Made by a program: the position numbers and the translations under genes
Shown: positions 1 to 5,519 of the stretch, in pieces
How positions within the stretch are numbered: the stretch's first letter is position 1
Layout: each line of letters begins with the position of its first letter
The notes under the pieces: generated by a model
What the model was told of the DNA's origin: nothing
Database searches by the model: none
The model's input: only the letters and a program-made list of their open reading frames with translations
Assembly: GCA_001795245.1 (NCBI GenBank)
Contig: MGOD01000026.1
Span: forward strand, 6,248-11,779
DNA: 5,532 bases
Reading direction: 5' to 3'
Source of the DNA: Chloroflexi bacterium RBG_16_70_13
GTDB lineage: Bacteria; Chloroflexota; Limnocylindria; Limnocylindrales; CSP1-4

Positions 1-1248
1 GAGGTCATACAACTCGGCGTCCGCCGTTAGCCCTGTCAGAGGAAAGTCGACGTCCGCTTCGTGCACTGTGAGGTCCCCACCTGCCACCAGCACCTGCCCG
101 TCAGCCAACCGGACCCCGGTCCGATCGGCGGCCGCAATGGTCATGTCGCCGGTCGGAGACCAGGTGCTCGTGTTCGGATCAAACCGCTCCGTCCTGGAAG
201 TCGGCTCCCCTACGAATCTTGAGGCGTCCGCTTCGAGCCCCACGGTGCCCCCGGCGACGAGAGCACCGCCGTCCGCGAGGGCGACCAGCACGAAGTCTGT
301 TCGAGCCAGGTCGAGGTCACCCGCTTCGTTCCACTGGCCCGTCTCTGGATCGTAGACTTCGGCGGACGTTAGCGGCAGTTGATGCGGGCCGTAGAGCGGG
401 GCGGGCCCGTACTCGACGCTCGGCCAGCCGCCGACGATCAATACCCGGCCGTCCGCGAGGGTGACGGCGGAGGCACCATACCGAGCCTCTAGAAGCGAGC
501 CCGTCCGAGACCATGTCCCAGTCGCGTGCTCGAAGAGCTCGCTGCTGTCGAGCATCCGAAATGGTGGATTCGCAGGCAGATCGGCGTAATACCCGCCGGC
601 AACGAGCACCCGCCCATCGGCCAGAACGGCCGCCGCAGGATCAGACCGCGCCGTGTTCAGAAGGCCTGAGCGCGACCAGGACCGAGCGTTTGGATCGAAC
701 AAATACGTGCTCGAGTAGGAGCGGGGTCCAATCTCCCCGCCCTGAGACGTGGTGCCTCCCGTTACCAGCGCCCGTCCGTTCGGAAGAGCAGCGATGGCGA
801 AACGGTCTCGAGGGCTTGGCAGACTCGCCGCCTCCATCCAGACCTGCTCAAGCGGGTCGCCCACCTCCGCGGCGACGCTCTCGTCCCATGCATCCCCTGG
901 CGAGCAGATGTTGTCGCTTCCGACGACCATGACCTCATCGACGCCAACGAGCGCGACGTGTGTCTGGGATCGGCCGAGCAGGAGCTCACCGGCAGGCAAC
1001 CAGCTTCCATCGAAGACCGATGGGCTGGTCCAGGGGCTCGCGGCGGGCGATGTGGAGCCGCTGGCCCGAGACGGCGACGGCGATGCCGTGGAAGCGGGAG
1101 AGTCGACCGGCGCAGTCGCCGACGTTGAACCGGGTGGCCCGGACGCCAGCGGTGTCGCGACCGCGGCCGGGCTCGTGCTTGAGGTGCAGGCCGCGACGAG
1201 AAGGGCTACCGCGATCGTGGTCGTGAAGGGCGAGAGCGAGGGGCGCAT
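1..1248 (-). CDS. Kelch-repeat lipoprotein, 3' end beyond the window
   Basis: Reading the minus strand from the ATG at 1248 gives 416 codons without a stop, running off the left edge. The N-terminus is a lipoprotein signal: a short start with Arg2, a hydrophobic stretch at residues 8-20 and the lipobox V-A-A-C with Cys21 as the predicted lipidated residue. Residues 22-78 are a Ser/Thr/Pro/Ala-rich linker. From about residue 84 the protein is built of Kelch/galactose-oxidase-like blades. The clear L-A-D-G-R-V-L-V-A-G-G type strands lie at about 155-165, 209-219, 264-274, 324-334 and 381-391, each followed by an F/Y-D-P-x-T-x-x-W turn. A degenerate unit at 84-110 may be another blade. The likely product is an extracellular, membrane-anchored beta-propeller. 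Such propellers usually bind proteins or sugars; no catalytic residues can be assigned. A GAGGA site 7 bases upstream supports this start. The fold is confident, the function unknown. Confidence 0.9.
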   Translation of the reverse strand, partial: MRPSLSPFTTTIAVALLVAACTSSTSPAAVATPLASGPPGSTSATAPVDSPASTASPSPSRASGSTSPAASPWTSPSVFDGSWLPAGELLLGRSQTHVALVGVDEVMVVGSDNICSPGDAWDESVAAEVGDPLEQVWMEAASLPSPRDRFAIAALPNGRALVTGGTTSQGGEIGPRSYSSTYLFDPNARSWSRSGLLNTARSDPAAAVLADGRVLVAGGYYADLPANPPFRMLDSSELFEHATGTWSRTGSLLEARYGASAVTLADGRVLIVGGWPSVEYGPAPLYGPHQLPLTSAEVYDPETGQWNEAGDLDLARTDFVLVALADGGALVAGGTVGLEADASRFVGEPTSRTERFDPNTSTWSPTGDMTIAAADRTGVRLADGQVLVAGGDLTVHEADVDFPLTGLTADAELYDL

Positions 1249-1255
1249 CTCGATG

Positions 1256-1260
1256 TCCTC
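1256..1260 (-). promoter_or_regulatory. Ribosome binding site of the Kelch lipoprotein
   Basis: On the minus strand GAGGA lies 7 bases before the ATG at 1248. The frame stays open further upstream, with an in-frame GTG about 66 bases before the ATG. This site, together with the lipoprotein signal that begins directly after the ATG, decides the start. Confidence 0.7.
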
Positions 1261-1578
1261 GGGACGGTATGTCGCCTGAGACGTTCGGTGGTGGCCCTTG
1301 TGACTTTGACCCACTCGCTGCCGTCATTCCAGTTCGGGAGCGAAGGCCAGGGTTGAGCCGGGTCGAGCCATTGGAGCTCGCCGTCCCTGGGAGACTCCGC
1401 CCGGCAGCGCGGTGTTCGAATTCGTGGCGGTGACGAGCGAATGAGGCAGGGCGACGCGCCGCCACACGGTCTACCGGCCTGACCGCACGCGGCGTAACAA
1501 TTCGGACCGGCACTCGTCAGCCCTCCACCGAGGACGACACCTGTCGACCGATGGGCGGGTCGATCCGGACGGCAACGC

Positions 1579-1585
1579 GGGAGGA
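1579..1585 (+). promoter_or_regulatory. Strong ribosome binding site of the secreted protein
   Basis: GGGAGGA ends 6 bases before the ATG at 1592, a near-ideal Shine-Dalgarno site that fixes the start of the secreted protein gene. Confidence 0.8.
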
Positions 1586-1591
1586 AATCTG

Positions 1592-2392
1592 ATGAAGCGC
1601 GCAGCGTTCCTGGTCAGCACCATCGCACTCCTGACCGTCGGCATGGCGACTCCCGTGCTGGCGGCCTCACCGGGCAATGACGCGTACGCCGGTAGAACCG
1701 TGATCGACTCGATCCCGTTCGCCGAATCGGTCGACACGACCGAGGCGACGAGCGACGCCGACGACGCCGAGGCGAACGCCGGATGTGGCGCGCCGGCGAT
1801 CGAGGCGAGCGTCTGGTACGAGATCAGCGCGACAGCCGACGGTGTGCTGGTCGTTGACGTCTCCAGCTCGACATACGCCGCTGGAGTGATCGTCGCCACG
1901 GGCGCCCCCGGCGGCCTCACGTTCGTCACGTGTGGGCCGTTCGCCGTGGGCTTCGAGGCGGCCGCCGGAGAGACCTACTTGATCCTGGCCTTCGACTTCG
2001 AGGCCGGGGCCGGCAACGGGGGCACGCTCAACATCACGGTCGCCGAACTCCCGCCGCCTCCGGTGGTCGAGTTGACCGTGGATCCGACCGGGCATTTCAA
2101 CGCCTGGACGGGATCGGCCACCATCACCGGTGTCATCACCTGCACCGGCGGGGAAGGGCCCGGCAAGATCGGCGTCCAGCTGTCCCAGTCGGTCGGACGC
2201 TTCAAGTTCTCCGGGGAGGGCGGGGCCGAGTTCGCATGCGACGGCACGACCCAGCCGTGGACGGCCGAAGTGACCAGCGCCAGCGGCAAGTTCGCCGGAG
2301 GCAAGGCAACCGTCTCCGTGTTCGCGTTTGCCTGTGGCCTGGGGGGCTGCAGCGAGGACCGCGTGGAGCGAGCCGTCATGCTCCGGAAGTAA
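1592..2392 (+). CDS. Secreted two-domain beta-rich protein of unknown function
   Basis: The product has 266 residues. Residues 1-24 form a Sec signal peptide: Lys2-Arg3, a hydrophobic core, then V-L-A with cleavage expected around 24/25. Domain one (about 27-150) begins P-G-N-D-A-Y-A-G and contains the D-T-T-E-A-T-x-D-A-D-D run (48-58), C65, V-W-Y (74-76), C114 and G-E-T-Y (126-129). This pattern is familiar from secreted, pre-peptidase-C-like beta-sandwich domains of actinobacteria and Chloroflexota. A Pro-rich hinge (154-157) leads to domain two (about 159-266), with T-C-T-G-G (183-187), G-R-F (202-204), C-D-G-T-x-x-P-W (216-223) and C248/C253. This second domain resembles uncharacterised actinobacterial secreted domains; I recall the DUF6299 type but cannot confirm it. 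Six mature cysteines suggest three disulfides. No enzyme motif is visible. It has its own strong ribosome binding site and a hairpin directly after the stop, so it is probably a single-gene transcript. Confidence 0.9.
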   Translation: MKRAAFLVSTIALLTVGMATPVLAASPGNDAYAGRTVIDSIPFAESVDTTEATSDADDAEANAGCGAPAIEASVWYEISATADGVLVVDVSSSTYAAGVIVATGAPGGLTFVTCGPFAVGFEAAAGETYLILAFDFEAGAGNGGTLNITVAELPPPPVVELTVDPTGHFNAWTGSATITGVITCTGGEGPGKIGVQLSQSVGRFKFSGEGGAEFACDGTTQPWTAEVTSASGKFAGGKATVSVFAFACGLGGCSEDRVERAVMLRK

Positions 2393-2408
2393 CGCGAGCG
2401 TCGCCCGC

Positions 2409-2446
2409 CGGACGAGGGCCGTTTCGAGCGGAACAGCCCTCGTCCG
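2409..2446 (+). terminator. Strong hairpin terminator after the secreted protein
   Basis: CGGACGAGGGC at 2409-2419 is perfectly complementary to 2436-2446. After one C/A mismatch (2420/2435) a further five pairs follow, 2421-2425 with 2430-2434, one of them G-U, closing on a four-base loop. The hairpin begins 17 bases after the stop codon at 2392 and is followed by TTGTCT, a modest T-rich tail. It fits a Rho-independent terminator in a GC-rich genome. Because the next gene starts only 33 bases downstream, it could also act as a partial terminator or a processing and stability hairpin. Confidence 0.7.
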
Positions 2447-2479
2447 TTGTCTCGGCGACATCGAGGAGCAGGTGGGGAC

Positions 2480-2875
2480 ATGAGGACGAGATGGAGTGCG
2501 TTCGTGGCAGTCGCAGCCCTGGCCACGGCAATGGCGGGCTGCGGCGAGCAGGCGCATCGGCTCCAAGGAGCGTTCATCTTGAACGACACGGGAGTGGACC
2601 ACAGCGAGTCCAGCTGCTCGGGTACCGGCGAGTATGCCGACATCGAGGCGGGTCTCGGCGTCATCGTGAGGGACGAAGCAGGCAAGACCGTCGGGTCCAC
2701 CGAGCTCGTGTACGACTCCCAGAGCTCCGCCGGCCAATGCGTCTACCGGTGGGAGATGACGGTGGCCGATGCGAAGTCCTACTCGATCGAGGTCGGCCAG
2801 CGTGGGGCGGGGACCTACAGCGCCGCGGACCTGAACAGGCGCTACTGGCAGGTCGCGACCACAGTCGGCGATTGA
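2480..2875 (+). CDS. Small lipoprotein, conserved hypothetical
   Basis: The 131-residue product starts at the ATG at 2480. A TTG at 2447 in the same frame would add 11 residues before the signal peptide and is less likely. GAGGAG at 2463-2468 lies 11 bases upstream, and a GGTGGGG stretch sits closer. Residues 1-20 are a lipoprotein signal with Arg2 and Arg4, a hydrophobic core and M-A-G-C, making Cys21 the lipid site. The mature part is short and probably all-beta. It has Cys46 in a C-S-G-T-G-E-Y-A-D-I block, a G-x-x-V-I-V-R-D-E-A-G-K strand (58-69), Cys87 in Q-C-V-Y-R-W, and Y-S-I-E-V-G-Q-R-G (101-109) before a Y-S-A-A-D-L motif. Cys46 and Cys87 could pair. The C-G-x-G-x-Y-x-D-I / C-x-F / R-G-x-Y-S layout looks like a family of short secreted proteins in high-GC bacteria for which I know no function. 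Confidence 0.85.
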   Translation: MRTRWSAFVAVAALATAMAGCGEQAHRLQGAFILNDTGVDHSESSCSGTGEYADIEAGLGVIVRDEAGKTVGSTELVYDSQSSAGQCVYRWEMTVADAKSYSIEVGQRGAGTYSAADLNRRYWQVATTVGD

Positions 2876-3039
2876 GGTATCAGGACGGTGGGCTCGACGT
2901 GGGGCCGCCAGGCGGCGGCGACCCGTCCCTCACGCGGAGACCGAGTAGACAGGATGTGTAACCTTCCCGGGAGGCCTTCACCCACGAGCCTGCGCGGCGC
3001 CAGGCCACAGACCGCAGGCAGTGGCCGACGGAGATCGAC

Positions 3040-3537
3040 ATGACCATGCAGCGCACCGTCGCAAGAGCCGCACTGGCCGTGGCACTGCTCGCCCTGGCCG
3101 CGACTCTCGCCTGGGTCGGCATGACGCGGGCGGGCAGCGACGAGCTGTTCGTCGCACTCATCCTCGTGTCCGCCCTCGTGGCGCTGGCGGCGGCCGCGTT
3201 GCTCTTCGTTCGTCGCTCGATCGGGGCGACCCTCGCGATGATCGCCGCGCTGCTCGGAGCTTTCTGGGGGCTTGTTCTGTCGATCTGCCTGTTTTGCGGC
3301 CCTCAGCCCCTCAGCGGCGAGGCCATCGTGATCTTCGTCGCCGCGGGGCTGACATTCATGCTGGCCCTGGTCGAGCTCGCGACGCTCGGCCTTGCCCGGG
3401 TCGCCATCGCGATCATCGTCGCCGTGTTGGCCCTGGGGTCTCTGGGTAACCCTCTCTTCCTCGGGGTCTTGCTTGCCATCGCCGCCGTGGTTGCCTGGCT
3501 GTGGTACAGGCAACGCGATTCGCCGAGCGGTCCTTGA
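3040..3537 (+). CDS. Multi-pass membrane protein with a CxxC pair
   Basis: The 165-residue product begins at the ATG at 3040, with GGAG at 3030-3033 six bases upstream; a second ATG at 3046 is a less well placed alternative. It is almost entirely hydrophobic, with membrane segments at about 8-28, 36-56, 62-83, 94-115, 118-135 and 139-156, so five or six helices. Charged residues are confined to short loops (R30, R58-R59, E94, R120) and the tail (R157, R159, D160). The end of helix three carries C83-x-x-C86 at the membrane edge, which could bind metal or form a disulfide. I recognise no transporter or enzyme signature. It follows the small lipoprotein in the same direction after a 164-base gap, so co-transcription is possible but not shown. 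Confidence 0.85.
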   Translation: MTMQRTVARAALAVALLALAATLAWVGMTRAGSDELFVALILVSALVALAAAALLFVRRSIGATLAMIAALLGAFWGLVLSICLFCGPQPLSGEAIVIFVAAGLTFMLALVELATLGLARVAIAIIVAVLALGSLGNPLFLGVLLAIAAVVAWLWYRQRDSPSGP

Positions 3538-3572
3538 GCAAGGCGGAGCGCCGCGAGGAGCTGGACCGGATC

Positions 3573-3600
3573 CCCGTCGAACGGGTCGCGGTGCGCGACC
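3573..3600. repeat. Two overlapping perfect inverted repeats
   Basis: CCCGT at 3573-3577 pairs with ACGGG at 3581-3585 across a three-base loop. GGTCGCG at 3584-3590 pairs with CGCGACC at 3594-3600, also across three bases. They share 3584-3585, so only one can form fully at a time. No T-rich run follows on the plus strand, so they do not look like an ordinary terminator. They lie 36 bases after the stop of the membrane protein gene and might mark its mRNA end, or be chance in GC-rich DNA. Confidence 0.4.
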
Positions 3601-3758
3601 GACAGGTCAAGACGATCCGTGGACGCCGCAGGCCTGGTCGTCCGGCGCGACAAGGGTGGTGTGGTGCCCCCAAGGGGCCTCGGGGACCCGCCCGCTGTCT
3701 GACGACGATCCCCTCGCGTGGTACGTGGCGTGAACCTCGCCACGCGTCGCGGACGAGA

Positions 3759-3788
3759 AGAGGCCCCGGGATGGTGGCCGGGGCCCCT
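3759..3788 (-). terminator. Terminator of the minus-strand small gene
   Basis: GGCCCCGG at 3762-3769 pairs perfectly with CCGGGGCC at 3778-3785 across an eight-base loop; two more pairs (3759-3760 with 3787-3788) follow after one mismatch. On the minus strand the stem is followed by a pyrimidine-rich TCTTCTCGTCC and starts about 22 bases after the stop codon at 3811-3813. This is the arrangement of a Rho-independent terminator for the gene ending at 3811. Confidence 0.7.
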
Positions 3789-3810
3789 CGAGCGGCGAGC
3801 TGAGCCGTCG

Positions 3811-4149
3811 CTAGTCGGCTTCGCCCTCGGCCTCAGCGACCGGCGCCGGGTCTGCCGCGGGCTGTCGCCGCTTCCGCTCCGGCGGAGCCTGGCTGACGCG
3901 GGGATCCTCCGCCGTCGCCGATGCCGGGTCGCTAGCCTCCAACCCGTCGCTCGCCCCGGCCCCCTTGCGCGCCTTGGCGTCCCGGGCGCGGCCCGCCGTG
4001 TACGCGTTCCAGTGCTCCCGGCACATCCGGCCCAGGCCGTCCTTCTGGCTGGGCTGCTTTGGGAAGTCCTCGACCGGTGCGTCGTGGGCTTCGATCCCGA
4101 AGCGCTTCGATCCGATGCACCGGCGCAGGGTCGTCGTCTCGTCTGCCAT
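3811..4149 (-). CDS. Small phage-type protein with Cys/His N-terminus
   Basis: The product has 112 residues from the ATG at 4149, which has GAAGGAG 8 bases upstream. The frame stays open to an ATG at 4227, but that would add 26 Arg-rich residues without such a site. Residues 10-50 are compact: C11, H22, the P-V-E-D-F-P segment (25-30), K-D-G-L-G-R-M-C (36-43) and C43-R-E-H46-W. C11, H22, C43 and H46 could bind one zinc ion. The K-D-G-L-x-x-x-C-x-x-H/C block recalls short zinc-finger proteins of phages, some related to HNH or endonuclease VII families, but no catalytic H-N-H residues are present. Residues 55-112 are basic, then Ala/Pro/Glu-rich and probably disordered. It is divergent from the methyltransferase gene with 92 bases between starts and has its own terminator. 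A role in DNA or RNA binding is only a guess. Confidence 0.75.
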   Translation of the reverse strand: MADETTTLRRCIGSKRFGIEAHDAPVEDFPKQPSQKDGLGRMCREHWNAYTAGRARDAKARKGAGASDGLEASDPASATAEDPRVSQAPPERKRRQPAADPAPVAEAEGEAD

Positions 4150-4241
4150 GTCCGTGGCTCCTTCGCTGGTCGACGCCGACCTGGCGTCGCGGCGGACATC
4201 CATCACTCGGCGGGCGCGACGATGCAAGGCGGGTTCGCGCG
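4150..4241. promoter_or_regulatory. Divergent control region
   Basis: These 92 bases lie between the starts of the small minus-strand gene and the plus-strand methyltransferase and must hold at least one promoter if the two are transcribed separately. The sequence is GC-rich and I see no clear -35/-10 pair. The methyltransferase start has only a weak upstream match (AAGG at 4226-4229, then GCGGG). An ATG at 4222 opens a seven-codon frame that ends in TGA at 4243-4245, overlapping the methyltransferase ATG as ATGA. Confidence 0.4.
4158..4164 (-). promoter_or_regulatory. Ribosome binding site of the small minus-strand gene
   Basis: GAAGGAG on the minus strand ends 8 bases before the ATG at 4149. 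It selects that codon over the upstream in-frame ATG at 4227. Confidence 0.75.
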
Positions 4242-5519
4242 ATGACCCTCATGGCCGCCCTCGCGGTCGAGGAGGTGCCGATCGACGAGCTCCGGCCCGA
4301 CCCAGCGAACCCGCGCCGGATCGACGAGGCCGAGCTCGAGGCCCTCGAGCGGAGCCTCCGCCAGTTCGGCTTCGTCCAGCCCGTCCTCGCCCGACGCGAC
4401 GACCGGACGGTCATCGGCGGCCACCAGCGCCTCGTCGCCGCTCGCCGGCTCGGGCTCACCTCTGTCCCGGTTACGTGGCTCGATGTCTCCGTGGAGCAAG
4501 CTCGCCTCCTCGGGCTCGCCCTCAACAAGATCTCGGGCACCTGGGACGAGCAGCTCCTGGCCCGCCTGCTCGCCGAGCTCCAGGCGACCCCCGACCTCGA
4601 TCTGTCTCTGTCCGGCTTCGATGAGGACGAGGTCCGCGAGCTGCTCCGGAGCCTCGAGGCGCGGGAGAAGCGAGAGCGGCCCGAGGCGTTCGACCTCGAC
4701 GAGGCCCTCGCCGAAGCCCGCAAGGCGCCGCGGACGAAGCCCGGCGAGCTGTGGGCGCTCGGCGAGCACCGGCTCCTGTGCGGCGACGCGACCAAGCCCG
4801 ACGACGTCGCCAGGGTCCTCGGCGGGGCCGCTCCGACCCTGCTCACGACGGATCCCCCGTACGGCGTGGCCCTCGACCCGACCTGGCGCGACGGCGTGTA
4901 CAACGCCCTCGGGCCGGCCGAGGCGCCGTACCTGCGGACGAAGGGCCACCGGAACACGACCGTGTCGGGCGATACCCGCATCGACTGGGCCGATGCCTTC
5001 GCCCTCGTCCCCTCGCTCACCGTCGGCTACGTCTGGCACGCCGGGGTCCACGCCGCCGCGGTGGCCGAGGGCCTCGTCCGGATCGGCTTCGAGATCGTCA
5101 GCCAGGTGATCTGGGACAAGGGCCTCTTCGCGATCGGCCGCTCCTGGTACCACTGGGCCCACGAGCCGTGCTGGGTCGTCCGGCGGTCGGGGTCGAGCGT
5201 CAAGTTCCTCGGGTCGCGCGACCAGTCGACGGTCTGGCGGGCACCCAGCCCCAAGATGATTATGGCCGGCTCGACGGAGCGGAAGGAGGACCACCCGACC
5301 CAGAAGCCCCTCGTCCTCTTCGAGACCCCGATCCGGAACCACCTCAAGCCGGGCGGCGAGGTCTACGACCCGTTCGTGGGCTCCGGGACGGCCCTCATCG
5401 CCGCCGAGCGCTCGGGCTGCGCCTGCTACGCCCTCGAGATCGACCCGATCTATGCGGAGGTCGCCCTGCGGCGCTGGGAGCGCTTCAGCGGCCAGACGGC
5501 GGGGCGGGTCGATGGCTGA
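4242..5519 (+). CDS. ParB-like domain fused to beta-order DNA amino-methyltransferase
   Basis: The 425-residue product probably transfers a methyl group from S-adenosylmethionine to adenine N6 (less likely cytosine N4) in DNA. Residues 11-97 are a ParB/Sulfiredoxin-type N-terminal domain: I-D-E-L-R-P-D-P-A-N-P-R (14-25), F-V-Q-P-V-L (44-49) and the ParB box G-G-H-Q-R-L-V-A-A (59-67). An acidic helical linker (about 100-160) leads to the methyltransferase. It shows G-E-H-R-L-L-C-G-D-A (174-183), motif IV D-P-P-Y (204-207), a central variable part (about 215-340) probably including target recognition, H-P-T-Q-K-P (351-356), then motif I D-P-F-V-G-S-G-T (376-383) and the Glu399 region. Motif IV before motif I is the beta order; DPPY favours N6-adenine. 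All key residues are present and nothing is truncated. The start could be 4242 or the ATG at 4251; the frame also extends upstream to 4059, through the antisense small gene, which is unlikely. No restriction gene is visible, so it reads as an orphan, typical of prophages. Confidence 0.95.
   Translation: MTLMAALAVEEVPIDELRPDPANPRRIDEAELEALERSLRQFGFVQPVLARRDDRTVIGGHQRLVAARRLGLTSVPVTWLDVSVEQARLLGLALNKISGTWDEQLLARLLAELQATPDLDLSLSGFDEDEVRELLRSLEAREKRERPEAFDLDEALAEARKAPRTKPGELWALGEHRLLCGDATKPDDVARVLGGAAPTLLTTDPPYGVALDPTWRDGVYNALGPAEAPYLRTKGHRNTTVSGDTRIDWADAFALVPSLTVGYVWHAGVHAAAVAEGLVRIGFEIVSQVIWDKGLFAIGRSWYHWAHEPCWVVRRSGSSVKFLGSRDQSTVWRAPSPKMIMAGSTERKEDHPTQKPLVLFETPIRNHLKPGGEVYDPFVGSGTALIAAERSGCACYALEIDPIYAEVALRRWERFSGQTAGRVDG

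Larger units (their letters stand above)
1249..1591. other. Divergent intergenic region
   Basis: This stretch separates the minus-strand Kelch lipoprotein from the plus-strand secreted protein, so it should hold the promoters of both. I see no convincing paired -35/-10 boxes. The most AT-rich spot is TAACAATT around 1495-1502, a possible -10 for the plus-strand gene, but no -35 sits at the right distance. Frames crossing this region have no recognisable protein character. A TTCGAATT string near 1417 recalls a tRNA T-loop, but the flanking stem does not pair. Confidence 0.6.
3538..3810. other. Gene-poor junction with hairpins
   Basis: This stretch separates envelope-type genes on the left from phage-type genes on the right. 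No frame in it gives a convincing protein. One plus-strand frame, opening at a GTG inside the membrane protein gene, reads a charged helical segment over about 3534-3620 (S-L-S-K-A-E-R-R-E-E-L-D-R-I-P-V-E-R-V) that could be a remnant of a coding sequence. It then degenerates into Arg/Gly/Pro-rich sequence and runs through the terminator hairpin. Two compact perfect hairpins overlap at 3573-3600. No tRNA, integrase or repeated attachment core is visible. Confidence 0.5.

Noticed and set aside
1405..1430. TTCGAAT loop resembling a tRNA T-arm
   Set aside because: The flanking bases do not form the T stem, and no acceptor stem or anticodon arm can be placed.
1667..2737. Long minus-strand open frame crossing the secreted protein and the lipoprotein
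   Set aside because: It spans two good plus-strand genes and the hairpin between them, and reads as Arg/Gly/Asp-rich sequence without domains.
1930..2961. Plus-strand open frame of about 343 codons
   Set aside because: It is an Arg-rich out-of-frame shadow of the secreted protein and the lipoprotein, both of which have signal peptides and ribosome binding sites.
3303..4199. Minus-strand frame containing an H-R-D-P-F-D string like that of PIN-domain toxins
   Set aside because: The string around 3570-3600 is isolated. The acidic residues and spacing of a PIN domain are missing, and the frame overlaps the membrane protein gene and the terminator.
3718..4245. Plus-strand frame ending at the methyltransferase start
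   Set aside because: The ATGA-style junction looks operon-like, but the frame is antisense to the small minus-strand gene, runs through its terminator hairpin and has no protein character.
4203..5342. Long minus-strand open frame of about 379 codons
   Set aside because: It lies antisense to the well-supported methyltransferase, its protein has no recognisable motifs, and long antisense frames are expected in such GC-rich coding DNA.
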